From Mycobacterium sp. 1245111.1 (lineage in GTDB: Bacteria; Actinomycetota; Actinomycetes; Mycobacteriales; Mycobacteriaceae): 64,000 nt of DNA. Location: positions 1 to 64,000 of the forward strand of contig NZ_LZLV01000096.1 of assembly GCF_001673405.1 (NCBI RefSeq), written 5' to 3'. Below the pieces are notes generated by a model. That model saw only the letters and a program-made list of their open reading frames with translations. It searched no databases and was not told where the DNA came from. Position numbers and translations under genes: made by a program. Positions 1 to 8,180 of this stretch are shown here, piece by piece. The first letter of the stretch is position 1. Every line of letters starts with the position of its first letter.

Positions 1-579
1 GCAGTCGGCGCACCTTGGTTTGCTCCGTCGGTAGGCAACGCGACACAGGTGATTTCCGTTGTCGGGACTGGCGGTTCGGGCGCGAAAATGGACATCTACC
101 AACGAAGCCCCGCCGGCTGGCAACCGGTCGAGGCCGGCATCCCGACGCATATCGGATCGGCAGGCCTTGCGCCCCAAGCCAAGAGCGGTTACCCCGCAAC
201 GCCCATGGGAGTCTTCGCCCTGCCGTTCGCATTCGGGACGGCGCCCAATCCCGGTGGCGGTCTGAAATACGTTCAGGTGGGGTCGAATCACTGGTGGAAC
301 GGCGATGACGGCAGTCCCACATTCAACACCATGCAGGTCTGCAACAAGGCGCAGTGCCCGTTCGACACCAATGCCAGCGAGAATCTCCAGATCCCGCAGT
401 ACAAGCACGCGGTCGTGATGGGCGTCAACCCAAACCGGGAGCCCGGCAAGGGTGCGGCATTCTTCTTTCACACCACCGACGGCGGGGCGACCGAAGGCTG
501 TGTCGCGATCGACGATGCCAAGCTGGTGCAGGTGATTCAGTGGCTGCGCCCCGGCGCGGTCATGGCGATCACGCAGTAA
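1..579 (+). CDS. L,D-transpeptidase-like exported protein (YkuD fold), 5' end outside window
   Basis: The reading frame is open from the first base of the window, so the start codon and any signal peptide lie upstream; 192 codons are visible. The product resembles the Mtb Rv0309 exported protein. Near the C-terminus the segment FFFHTTDGGATEGCVAI contains a Gly-Cys pair in the position of the catalytic cysteine of YkuD L,D-transpeptidases, with a histidine ten residues earlier. The Cys codon is at 499-501. The canonical SHGC is changed to EGC, so the enzyme is either a divergent transpeptidase or has another thiol-acyl activity. The expected role is peptidoglycan or envelope work outside the membrane. 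The next gene is convergent, 24 bases away. Confidence 0.8.
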   Translation, partial: AVGAPWFAPSVGNATQVISVVGTGGSGAKMDIYQRSPAGWQPVEAGIPTHIGSAGLAPQAKSGYPATPMGVFALPFAFGTAPNPGGGLKYVQVGSNHWWNGDDGSPTFNTMQVCNKAQCPFDTNASENLQIPQYKHAVVMGVNPNREPGKGAAFFFHTTDGGATEGCVAIDDAKLVQVIQWLRPGAVMAITQ

Positions 580-603
580 GCGGTTGCGCCCCAACGATTT
601 TAG

Positions 604-1089
604 CTAGAGAGCCAGCGCACAGCCCGGCGTGATCTTGAAGTCCAGGTTCTTCAACGACAACGTGGCGTCGTAGGTCCGGTCATAGCCGACGGTGCTGAGC
701 CGCCATCCGTCCGGAGTGCGGCGATACCGATCGTGATAAAAGCCCGCACCGATCAGCATGAAATCGAACTCGGCCACGATCACTTTGTCCTGCAGGTACC
801 ATATGCCGGTTGCCTCGTCGCCGTTCACCTCGATCTCCGGATGGGTGACGCGATGCTCGGTGATGACGTTGGCCGGCAGCGACGACCGCATGTACTCGAC
901 GAGATCGTCGCGGTTGGTGAAGTGGTGCTCTTCACCCATCGACGAGCCGTAGTCGCCGACGACATCTTCGGTGAGGGTGTCGGCGAAGTCGTCCCAGTGT
1001 TTGGTGTCCAATGCACGCAGATAGCGGTACTTGACCCGTTCTATCGCAGCGACGTCGGCCAGCCGGGCATCGTGTCCTTGGGAGCTCAT
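604..1089 (-). CDS. SnoaL/NTF2-like protein (Rv0310c-like)
   Basis: A 161-residue protein with the pattern of the SnoaL-like cone-shaped fold: an N-terminal helix ending in KYRYLRALDTKHWDDFADTL, then beta strands carrying VTHPEIEV, GIWYLQDKV and GAGFYHDRYRRTPDGWRL. Family members are small hydrolases, isomerases or ligand-binding proteins; no substrate can be read here. I chose the ATG at 1087-1089 because an extension to 1239 would run into the start of the divergent kinase gene and is composed of Arg-rich shadow sequence. The protein has the length and place of Mtb Rv0310c, downstream of and convergent with the Rv0309-like gene. Confidence 0.75.
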   Translation of the reverse strand: MSSQGHDARLADVAAIERVKYRYLRALDTKHWDDFADTLTEDVVGDYGSSMGEEHHFTNRDDLVEYMRSSLPANVITEHRVTHPEIEVNGDEATGIWYLQDKVIVAEFDFMLIGAGFYHDRYRRTPDGWRLSTVGYDRTYDATLSLKNLDFKITPGCALAL

Positions 1090-1154
1090 CTCGTCATTCC
1101 AGCACATGCCGCCGGGTATCCTCCGGGCAACCGAGACGAAGGACACACGCCAGC

Positions 1155-2819
1155 ATGTTGAGCCCCGGTTCGATCTTCGCCGGATACCAGATCGAGCGGG
1201 TGCTGGGCGGCGGCGGAATGGGCACCGTGTATCTCGCACGCAACCCCGACCTGCCGCGCAGCGAGGCGCTCAAGGTACTCAATCCCGAGCTGTCCAGCGA
1301 CGAGGATTTCCGGGCTCGTTTCATCCGGGAGGCCGAAGTTGCCTCGGCGCTGGACCATCCCAACATCGTGTCGATCCACCGGCGCGGCGAGTTCGAAGGC
1401 CAGCTGTGGATCGCGATGCAGTTCGTGGACGGCACCGACGCGAATGCCGCGCTCAAAGCGGGGACGATGACGCCGGCGCGGGCCGTGCACATCCTCCGCG
1501 AAGTCGCCAAGGCGCTGGACTATGCGCATCAGCACGGCGTGGTACACCGCGACATCAAGCCGGCGAATTTTCTGCTGTCCGGGCCGATCGGACCCGACGA
1601 GCGGGTGTTGTTGGGGGACTTCGGGATTGCGCGTGCCTACGACGATCCGGCGTTGACGACCACCGGATCGGTGACGGCGACCGTGGCCTACGCGGCACCC
1701 GAGGTGCTGGCCGGCCAGCCGTTCGACGGCCGGGCTGATCTGTATTCGTTGGCGTGCAGCCTATTTCGGTTGTTGACCGGACGTCCGCCGTATCCGACCG
1801 CCAACGGATCGGCCGCGGTGATCGCCGCGCACCTGCACGCGCCGCCGCCGAAGGTCACAGACGTGGTGCCCGCCTTGTCCGCGGAGATGGACCAGGTGAT
1901 CGCCACCGCGATGGCCAAGGACCCGTCTCGCCGGTTCGCTTCGGCGCGCGCTTTCGCCGACGCGGCCACCGAGGCCCTCAACGACCAACTGGGCTCGACC
2001 ACGGCGCCCTGGCAGGTGACGACGCCGTTGACTCACGGTGCGCCGCAGTGGGGTCAGCACGGACCCGGGCCCTATCCGGCCTCGGCGGTCCGTCAAGGCC
2101 CGCGGCTGGGCGCGGTGGTCGGCGCCATCGTCATCGTGGTTGCCGCGCTGGTGGTCGTGGGGGTACTGGCCACCAAGTCACGTCCACCCGCTTCGCCGGC
2201 GTCCACCGGTGCATCAACGGCGACCGGCCCTAGCGGCCCGCTGAACAGCACGGCGTTGTCGGGTCTGCTACTACCGCCCGAACAGGTCGCCGGAATCATC
2301 GGAGCCGCCGAGCTGGTTCAGGAATCGTTCGCCGACTCGGTGATCGACGACTCACAGAAGTTGCTGCAGAAGGACTGCATCGGCGTGATGGCACCGGCGC
2401 AGCATCTGGTGTACGCCGACGCGGGGTGGACCGGCGTGCGATCGCAGGCGCTGCGCAACGCCGGCGAGGGCCCACGCATCTATGCGGTGATCCAGGCGGT
2501 GATCAGCTTTCCGACCACCGATGCCGCCAAAAAGCTTCTCGCCGACCAACAGTCGCAGTGGGCCAGCTGCTCGGGCCGCACGTTGTCGCTGGCGTTCCCC
2601 ACGCCGCCGACCCCCCAGCTGTGGACCGCCGGCACACCGACCGACATGGACGGCACGATGACCATGACGCAGACCCTGAAGGACGGCGGCGGCATGCAAT
2701 GCCAGCGCGCGCTGGGTGTGCGCAACAACGTCGCGATCGATGTCTCGGCCTGTCGCTACGACATCGCCGAGCAGGCACTCGACATCGTGCACGGGATCGC
2801 CGCGAAGATTCCCGGCTGA
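1155..2819 (+). CDS. Receptor-type Ser/Thr protein kinase with PknH-like sensor domain
   Basis: A 554-residue transmembrane kinase. Residues 10-270 are a complete kinase domain: glycine loop LGGGGMGTVYLA, Lys40 in EALKVL, HRDIKPANF with catalytic Asp133, DFG at 155-157, a Thr-rich activation loop and APEVL. A single membrane helix spans about 318-340. The extracytoplasmic part (about 365-554) resembles the PknH C-terminal sensor domain and has four spaced cysteines (KDCIG, WASCSG, QCQRA, SACRYD), the pattern expected for two disulfides. It should phosphorylate cytoplasmic targets in response to an outside ligand. As I recall the Mtb map, no kinase lies between Rv0310c and Rv0311, so this is an inserted or locally lost gene. 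The TetR gene that follows is convergent with a 3-base gap. Confidence 0.92.
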   Translation: MLSPGSIFAGYQIERVLGGGGMGTVYLARNPDLPRSEALKVLNPELSSDEDFRARFIREAEVASALDHPNIVSIHRRGEFEGQLWIAMQFVDGTDANAALKAGTMTPARAVHILREVAKALDYAHQHGVVHRDIKPANFLLSGPIGPDERVLLGDFGIARAYDDPALTTTGSVTATVAYAAPEVLAGQPFDGRADLYSLACSLFRLLTGRPPYPTANGSAAVIAAHLHAPPPKVTDVVPALSAEMDQVIATAMAKDPSRRFASARAFADAATEALNDQLGSTTAPWQVTTPLTHGAPQWGQHGPGPYPASAVRQGPRLGAVVGAIVIVVAALVVVGVLATKSRPPASPASTGASTATGPSGPLNSTALSGLLLPPEQVAGIIGAAELVQESFADSVIDDSQKLLQKDCIGVMAPAQHLVYADAGWTGVRSQALRNAGEGPRIYAVIQAVISFPTTDAAKKLLADQQSQWASCSGRTLSLAFPTPPTPQLWTAGTPTDMDGTMTMTQTLKDGGGMQCQRALGVRNNVAIDVSACRYDIAEQALDIVHGIAAKIPG

Positions 2820-2822
2820 CAC

Positions 2823-3437
2823 TCAACCCAGGTAGTGGGTGACCATCTCGATGAGCGCGCGTCGCTCCCGCTGCCAGTCGATCGGGGTGCCGATGATCAT
2901 TTGCGCCAGTACCACGCCGCGCAGCGTTGCCCAAATCACGTCGGCCACACCGTCATTGGCGGGGTCGTCGGTGATCAGCCGGCCGAGCTGGCCGATTGCG
3001 GTGTTCATTTCCATAAGGTGGTGCCGCGACGAGCCGCCCGGTCCGTCGCGGTTGGCGCGCAGGATCTCCAACGCCGCCATCGACGTCGGGCTGCTATAGC
3101 AACTCCAGGCGATGTCCACCACGACCTCGATGCGCTCCCGCATCGGCAGTTCGGCGACCTCGGCCGACGAGAGGCTCTCGAGCAGCCGGGCCACCCCGTC
3201 GTCGACGACGGCCATCAGCAGGCCGTTGCGGTCGCCGAAGTGGTACTGGATCACGCCCCACGTGACGCCTGCCCGTTCGGCGACATGCTTTGCCGTCGCG
3301 GCGCCGTAGCCCTCTTCGACGATGCAGCGGACGGTTTCGTCGATGATCTTCGCGCGGGTGTCATCGCCCCGTTTACGGGGCGCGCTGGTCCGTCGAGTGG
3401 GGCTGACGGGGGCCTTCTGGCCTGCGACGATAGACAT
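2823..3437 (-). CDS. TetR-family transcriptional regulator
   Basis: A 204-residue regulator. The N-terminal helix-turn-helix is clear: TRAKIIDETVRCIVEEGYG, then AKHVAERAGVTWGVIQYHFG with the usual Tyr-His-Phe recognition end. The C-terminal ligand domain is generic. I took the ATG at 3435-3437; the frame stays open further upstream but only through low-quality Arg-rich shadow. The gene is divergent from the Rv0311-like gene, and the 38-base gap holds an imperfect palindrome (3442-3458), so it probably controls itself and that neighbour. The ligand is unknown. Confidence 0.85.
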   Translation of the reverse strand: MSIVAGQKAPVSPTRRTSAPRKRGDDTRAKIIDETVRCIVEEGYGAATAKHVAERAGVTWGVIQYHFGDRNGLLMAVVDDGVARLLESLSSAEVAELPMRERIEVVVDIAWSCYSSPTSMAALEILRANRDGPGGSSRHHLMEMNTAIGQLGRLITDDPANDGVADVIWATLRGVVLAQMIIGTPIDWQRERRALIEMVTHYLG

Positions 3438-3441
3438 TGTT

Positions 3442-3458
3442 GACTTTATAACATAGTC
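3442..3458. promoter_or_regulatory. Imperfect palindrome, likely TetR operator in divergent promoter
   Basis: The 17-base stretch GACTTTATAACATAGTC has matching ends (GACT/AGTC) and partly matching inner bases. It lies between the divergent TetR gene (start 3437) and the Rv0311-like gene (start 3476). The A/T-rich core contains TATAAA and TATGTT on the minus strand, 7-13 bases before the TetR ATG, so the operator would overlap the -10 region of a nearly leaderless transcript. This is inferred from position and symmetry only. Confidence 0.45.
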
Positions 3459-3475
3459 GGCTCTATTTTTGGGCG

Positions 3476-4702
3476 GTGAGCCCATCCCGCTATGCCCAGC
3501 TGTCCCGCGAGCAGCTCGCCGTTCTGCTTCCCGAGCTGCTGCTGATCGGTCAGATGATCGACCGCTCCGGCATGGCCTGGTGCATCCAGGAATTCGGGCG
3601 CGAGGAGATGGTGCAGATCGCGATCGAGGAGTGGGCCGGCGCCAGCCCGATCTACACCCGGCGTATGCAGCGCGCGCTGAACTACGAAGGTGTCGACGTA
3701 CCAACGATTTTCAAGGGCCTACAGCTCGACATCGGCGCACCGCCCCAGTTCATGGACTTCCGTTACACCATTCACGACCGCTGGCACGGCGAGTTTCACC
3801 TCGATCATTGCGGCGCGCTGCTCGACGTCGAGCCGATGGGTCACGACTACGTGTTCGGAATGTGTCACACCATCGAGGATCCGACGTTCGACGCCACGGC
3901 CGTCGCGACCAATGCGCGCGCGCAGGTGCGTCCCATCCATCGCCCGCCCCGGGTGCCGTCGGACCGGCACCCGCACTGCGCGTGGACGGTCATCATCGAC
4001 GAGTCCTATCCGCCGGTCGAAGGTATTCCGGCGCTGGACATCGTGGCCGAAACACGGGCTGCGAATTGGGAACTCGACGCGATCGACCGCTCCGACGAAG
4101 GGCTGGCCGACTACTCGGGTCCGGTGGTGTCGGACTTCGATTTCGCCGCCTACTCGCATTCGGCACTGGTGCGGATGGCCGACGAGGTGTGCCTGCAGAT
4201 GCATCTGCTGTACCTGTCGTTCGCGATCGCGGTGCGAGCCCGCGCGGGATCGGACGTCAAGCTCGCCGACTCGATCTGCACTCGCCAGCTGATCGGCGTC
4301 GCCGGCCTCGGCGCCGAGCGCATTCACAAGGCGCTGGGTCTTGCCGACGGGATCGACGGCGTGAGAAAGGTTTTCGAGCTGCACCCGCTGTTCAACCCGC
4401 GGGGTTACGTCAACACCGAGGTGGGGGACCGGCTCACAGTCCACCGGTCTCCGGCGCACGACGACGCCGCTTGGATTTCGCTGTGCTCGCCGGAGTCGGT
4501 CCAGCCGCTCCAGGCGATCGCCACCGCGATCGACCCTCATGTCGAAGTCCGGATCACCGGCACCGGCACCGACTGGACCGCCGAGCTGTCCGAGACCGAT
4601 TCTGCGGCACCAGAGCTGCCCGAAGTTTCGATCGCCAAGGTCAGCGGAGGCGCGACCTTCGAGTTTCGGCCGCGGCGTTCGCTGCCCCTGACCGTGGTCT
4701 GA
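3476..4702 (+). CDS. Conserved protein of unknown function (Rv0311-like)
   Basis: A 408-residue protein with a GTG start, 38 bases from the divergent TetR gene. Length and position match Mtb Rv0311 (about 409 residues). No signal peptide or membrane segment is visible. Recognisable features are a His/Asp-rich stretch (YTIHDRWHGEFHLDHCGALL, about residues 99-118) and MCHTIEDPTFD, which could bind a metal, and a mid-protein helix region LQMHLLYLSFAIAVRARAG. I cannot assign an activity. No clear ribosome site precedes the GTG; a CTATTT box about 8 bases upstream suggests a leaderless mRNA. Confidence 0.75.
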   Translation: MSPSRYAQLSREQLAVLLPELLLIGQMIDRSGMAWCIQEFGREEMVQIAIEEWAGASPIYTRRMQRALNYEGVDVPTIFKGLQLDIGAPPQFMDFRYTIHDRWHGEFHLDHCGALLDVEPMGHDYVFGMCHTIEDPTFDATAVATNARAQVRPIHRPPRVPSDRHPHCAWTVIIDESYPPVEGIPALDIVAETRAANWELDAIDRSDEGLADYSGPVVSDFDFAAYSHSALVRMADEVCLQMHLLYLSFAIAVRARAGSDVKLADSICTRQLIGVAGLGAERIHKALGLADGIDGVRKVFELHPLFNPRGYVNTEVGDRLTVHRSPAHDDAAWISLCSPESVQPLQAIATAIDPHVEVRITGTGTDWTAELSETDSAAPELPEVSIAKVSGGATFEFRPRRSLPLTVV

Positions 4703-4855
4703 CCCGACTCGATCTGTCAAGCCGTCGGCTGTCTCACTTCGGTGACGCAACCGCATCGACCGGGTACCGATGATGTTGTGCCCGATGGGCGTAGCGCAGT
4801 CCGCCGTTATCGTTGACGCTGGCCAACGAACGCGCCCAACGAAAGTATTTGAGTT

Positions 4856-6913
4856 ATGTATGACCCGCTGGGGTTATCGATCGGGACCACAAACTTAGTC
4901 GCGGTGCGCGGCGGCAATCCGCCCGTCTCGCGTCGCGCCGTGTTGACGCTGTTCCCGGACCGCGCGCCGGAACTCGGTGAGCCAGTTGATAACCCGGACG
5001 CCGATGACACCGGCACGCTGATGACCGGTTTTGTCGAGCGAGTCGGCGGGTCGAAGCCGCTGAGGTCTGCCGACGGTTCCACCCATGATCCGTCGCTGCT
5101 GCTGGTCGAGGCGCTGGACGCATTGATCAACGAGGCCGGTGGGGAAGCCGCGACCTCGAACATCACGATGGCCGTTCCGGCGCACTGGGGTTCGGATGCA
5201 TTGCGGGGTATGCAAGGCGCGTTGAACACCCACGCGGACTTCGTCCACGGCGGTATCGCGCCCCGGTTGGTGCCGGACTCCGTCGCGGCGCTGACCGCGC
5301 TGAACTCCGATTCCCGCTTGCCCGACAAGGGCGTTGTCGCGCTGCTGGATTTCGGCGGAAGCGGGACCAGCATCACTCTGGCCGACGCCGCATCCGACTT
5401 CACTTCGATCGCCGACACGCTGCGCTACGAAGAGTTTTCCGGCGACCTGGTTGACCAGGCGTTGATGGTGCACGCCCTGGACAACGCCGGCCGCGGCGGC
5501 ACCGTCGATCCGGCCAGCACCGGAGTTGTCGGGCGATTCGCGGGGCTGCGCCATGAATGCCAGCTGGCCAAGGAGCGGTTGTCGAGCGAAACGACGACCG
5601 AACTGGCGCTTGAGCTGCCCAGTCAGCACACCCGCCTGAAGATCAGTCGAAGCGAGCTCGAACGCCTGATCGACGAGCGGCTCGACGGCGTGCTCGCCGC
5701 ATTCGACGACATGTTGCGCCGCAACAGGATTCGCAGCAAAGACATCGCTGCCGTTGCGATGGCCGGCGGTACAGCCAAGATTCCCCTTGTCGCCCAGCGT
5801 CTTTCGGCACACACCAAAGCCTCTGTGATCACCGCCGTGCAGCCCGCGCTCGCGACGGCGGTCGGCGCCGTGAAGCTCTCGGCGCGCCAACCGATCGCGC
5901 AGCGCGACGCGGACCGCGAAGAGGCGACTATCGCAACGCTGGTAGGCGCCGCCACCGGCAGTTTCGCGACCTCGACCACAGAGATGGCCGGCAGCGGGCG
6001 ATTCGTCGCGCCCACCGACGTGATCGGCACCTCCACTGGCGCGTTCTCGGCGTCGACCGGCACATTCGACATCCCCACCGCCGGAGCACTTTTCGACGAT
6101 CCGTCGGAACGGCTGACGGAGCTGGCGTGGTCGCAGGCCGACGATTCCGACGACGAGCCGGTCCTGTACACCGGCGAGCCGTACGACATCGACGACAACC
6201 GTGCGACGCCGTCGCAGCTGATGCAGCTGCCGAGGGTCGAGCCGGTCGAGCCGGTGCGGCTGCGCGGAACGCGGTTGCCCCAGCTGTTCCTGGGGCTCGC
6301 GGCGCTGGTGTCGATGGTTGCGATCGGCGGGGTGGCCTTCACGTTGACCAGCAGCAACCGGGCGCCGACGGTGCCGAGCAGCAGCACGACGGCGCCGCCG
6401 CCGCCGCTGAGCTCCCAGCTGCCGTCGTCGAGCGCGATTCCGCCTCCTCCGCCGCCCACCAGCGAGGTGCCGGCGCCGCCTCCCAGCACCGAAGCGCCGC
6501 CGCCGCCGCCCGCGCCCGCTTCGGCTCAGGCGCCGGTCGAGACGTACGTGCCGCCTCCTGCGCCGCGCACCACGGCGCAGGCCACCACGACGACCGTGCC
6601 CCAGCCGACGACCACGACGCCGCAGGCGACGAGCACCACCCCGACCACGACGCCGCCCGCGCCGCCACCCCCGTCGTCGAGCACCTCCACGGCGCCGGCG
6701 ATGACGACGACCTACCTGAACCTGCCGTTCGTGCCGGTACCGATCCCGGTTCAGGTGCCCGAGGGCCAGGGCGGGGCCCAGCAGCAGCCGCAGCAGCAAA
6801 ACCCGTACCAGCAGCAGAATCCGTACCAGCAAAGCCCCTACCAGCAGAATCCGTACCAACAGAGCCCGTACGGGCCGCAGTACCCCTACTCGGGCCCCGG
6901 GTACGGCTACTAG
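4856..6913 (+). CDS. Hsp70-like (ASKHA) membrane protein with Pro/Thr-rich and NPYQQ-repeat tail (Rv0312-like)
   Basis: A 685-residue protein. Residues 1-345 follow the Hsp70/actin ATPase layout: phosphate-1 loop GLSIGTTNLVAV, phosphate-2 loop ALLDFGGSGTSITLAD and adenosine motif VAMAGGTAKIPLV. There is no Hsp70 substrate-binding domain. After an acidic linker, one membrane helix sits at about 474-500. The outside part is a Pro/Thr/Ser-rich stalk (505-625), then a Gln/Tyr/Pro tail (about 640-685) built from NPYQQ and SPYQQ units that ends in Tyr/Gly/Pro. Mtb Rv0312 has the same Pro/Thr-rich character. It is probably an ATP-binding envelope protein; partners are unknown. The three genes at 29.8-35.0 kb share this overall architecture. 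Confidence 0.85.
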   Translation: MYDPLGLSIGTTNLVAVRGGNPPVSRRAVLTLFPDRAPELGEPVDNPDADDTGTLMTGFVERVGGSKPLRSADGSTHDPSLLLVEALDALINEAGGEAATSNITMAVPAHWGSDALRGMQGALNTHADFVHGGIAPRLVPDSVAALTALNSDSRLPDKGVVALLDFGGSGTSITLADAASDFTSIADTLRYEEFSGDLVDQALMVHALDNAGRGGTVDPASTGVVGRFAGLRHECQLAKERLSSETTTELALELPSQHTRLKISRSELERLIDERLDGVLAAFDDMLRRNRIRSKDIAAVAMAGGTAKIPLVAQRLSAHTKASVITAVQPALATAVGAVKLSARQPIAQRDADREEATIATLVGAATGSFATSTTEMAGSGRFVAPTDVIGTSTGAFSASTGTFDIPTAGALFDDPSERLTELAWSQADDSDDEPVLYTGEPYDIDDNRATPSQLMQLPRVEPVEPVRLRGTRLPQLFLGLAALVSMVAIGGVAFTLTSSNRAPTVPSSSTTAPPPPLSSQLPSSSAIPPPPPPTSEVPAPPPSTEAPPPPPAPASAQAPVETYVPPPAPRTTAQATTTTVPQPTTTTPQATSTTPTTTPPAPPPPSSSTSTAPAMTTTYLNLPFVPVPIPVQVPEGQGGAQQQPQQQNPYQQQNPYQQSPYQQNPYQQSPYGPQYPYSGPGYGY

Positions 6914-6980
6914 GGCGTGGCGTAAGCCGATCGAAATGCGCACACTGGGTGTATTCGGTGTGAGCAGCCAGGAGGCCGCA

Positions 6981-7364
6981 ATGGACGACGACGGTCGGTT
7001 CGGATTCGAGCCGGAAGACTTCGAACACATACTTCGCGACGCGACCGAAGGTCTCCGGGAGGTCTTCGAGGGAGTCGGCCGGTTCCTCACCTTCCCCAGC
7101 GACCGGGCAGGGTGGTCATCGGTCTTCGAGGACCTCGCGCGACGCACCCGAACCAGGCCCGAGACCGCCGGTGAAGCCGGCGACGGGGTGTGGGCGATAT
7201 ACACCGTGAGCGCCGACGGCGGCGCCCGCGTCGAGGAGGTGTACGCCACCGAACTCGACGCCCTGCGGGCCAACCAGAACAACACCGACGCCACCCGCAA
7301 GGTGCGCTTCCTGCCCTACGGCATCGCGGTCAGCGTCCTCGACAACTCTGACGAGACGTCGTAG
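6981..7364 (+). CDS. Conserved small protein (Rv0313-like)
   Basis: A 127-residue acidic, soluble protein that matches Mtb Rv0313 in size and place. The start is fixed by a strong ribosome site, AGGAGG, five bases before the ATG at 6981; an in-frame ATG at 6936 has none. The N-terminus is Asp/Glu-rich (MDDDGRFGFEPEDFEH). The C-terminal half, with VWAIYTVSADGGARVEEVYA and ELDALRANQNN, looks like a small alpha/beta domain. Function is unknown. It follows the Rv0312-like gene by 67 bases and may be co-transcribed with it. Confidence 0.75.
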   Translation: MDDDGRFGFEPEDFEHILRDATEGLREVFEGVGRFLTFPSDRAGWSSVFEDLARRTRTRPETAGEAGDGVWAIYTVSADGGARVEEVYATELDALRANQNNTDATRKVRFLPYGIAVSVLDNSDETS

Positions 7365-7400
7365 CGGCACGTGCGCGCTCTTTACGCCACAATGGGGACC

Positions 7401-8108
7401 ATGTCCCCAAGCCTGATCGGCCGTTTTCTTTTCGCAGCACTGATTACCGTCGGCACACTGTTGAGTGCGCCCGTACCGATCGCCGCTGCGCAGCCATGTC
7501 CTGATGTCGAAGCGGTGTTTGCCCGCGGTACTGGCGAGCCGCCCGGCGTCGGCGGTATCGGTGAGCCGTTCGTCGATGCGTTGCGGACCGCGGTCGGGCC
7601 GAAGTCGCTGGATGTGTACCCGGTCAACTACGAAGCCAGCAGCGACTTCTCGGACAAGATTCAGTTCGCCCAGAGCGTCGTCGACGGCATCAGGGACGCC
7701 GGCAACCACATCGAGGCCACCGCGGCGAACTGTCCCAAGACCCGGATCGTGCTGGGGGGATACTCTCAGGGCGCGGCGGTGGCCGGCTTCGTCACGTCGG
7801 CAAAGATCCCCGATGGCGTTCCGGCGGAGTACGTTTCGTTCCTGCCCAAGCCGATGCCGGCGGAGATCGCCAACCATGTCGCCGCGGTCACGCTGTTCGG
7901 GGAGCCATCGCCGCAGTGGTTGCAGAACTACGGCGCGCCGGTCGTCACCATCGGTCCGCTGTATGCCCCCAAGACACTTGCCCTGTGCGCAGATGGCGAC
8001 ACCATTTGCAACGGCGATCCCGGCGGCCTGCCCAGCTTCGCCCACGCCTCATATCCGGTGAACGGAATGACCCAGCAGGCAGCGGATTTCGCCGCCAAGC
8101 ATCTGTAG
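7401..8108 (+). CDS. Secreted cutinase-family serine esterase
   Basis: A 235-residue secreted alpha/beta hydrolase of the cutinase family. A signal peptide (hydrophobic LFAALITVGTLLSAP, then AAAQPCPD) leads to a mature domain that starts with a conserved cysteine. The nucleophile elbow is GGYSQGAAV, the acid is in ADGDTICNGD, and the base is probably the His in SFAHASYPVNG. Cysteines near the N-terminus, in AANCPKT and around the Asp fit the family disulfides. Mycobacterial homologues hydrolyse lipid esters outside the cell. I prefer the ATG at 7401, which has GGGGA just upstream; 7392 (ATG) and 7371 (GTG) are possible. Confidence 0.88.
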   Translation: MSPSLIGRFLFAALITVGTLLSAPVPIAAAQPCPDVEAVFARGTGEPPGVGGIGEPFVDALRTAVGPKSLDVYPVNYEASSDFSDKIQFAQSVVDGIRDAGNHIEATAANCPKTRIVLGGYSQGAAVAGFVTSAKIPDGVPAEYVSFLPKPMPAEIANHVAAVTLFGEPSPQWLQNYGAPVVTIGPLYAPKTLALCADGDTICNGDPGGLPSFAHASYPVNGMTQQAADFAAKHL

Positions 8109-8111
8109 GAG

Positions 8112-8180
8112 TCAGTCGGGCCGGTTCGCCATGACCGTGATCACGGCGACCTGGTCGTCGAACCGCAGGTCGTCGCTCAC
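8112..8180 (-). pseudogene. Stump of a short-chain dehydrogenase gene behind the P450
   Basis: A GTG start overlaps the P450 stop codon by four bases (GTGA), the classic arrangement of a coupled downstream gene. It encodes SDDLRFDDQVAVIT, the typical start of a short-chain dehydrogenase just before the glycine-rich NAD loop, but then runs through only VMANRPD to a stop after 22 residues. The rest of an expected 250-300 residue SDR is missing. I read this as an internal deletion that fused the first and last codons of an SDR gene. A very short coupled peptide is the alternative. Confidence 0.6.

Noticed and set aside
4895..7300. An 800-codon open frame on the minus strand opposite the Hsp70-like gene.
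   Set aside because: It is Arg/Gly/His-rich, has no ribosome site and mirrors the Pro/Thr-rich codons of the real gene; long antisense frames are expected in such G+C-rich DNA.
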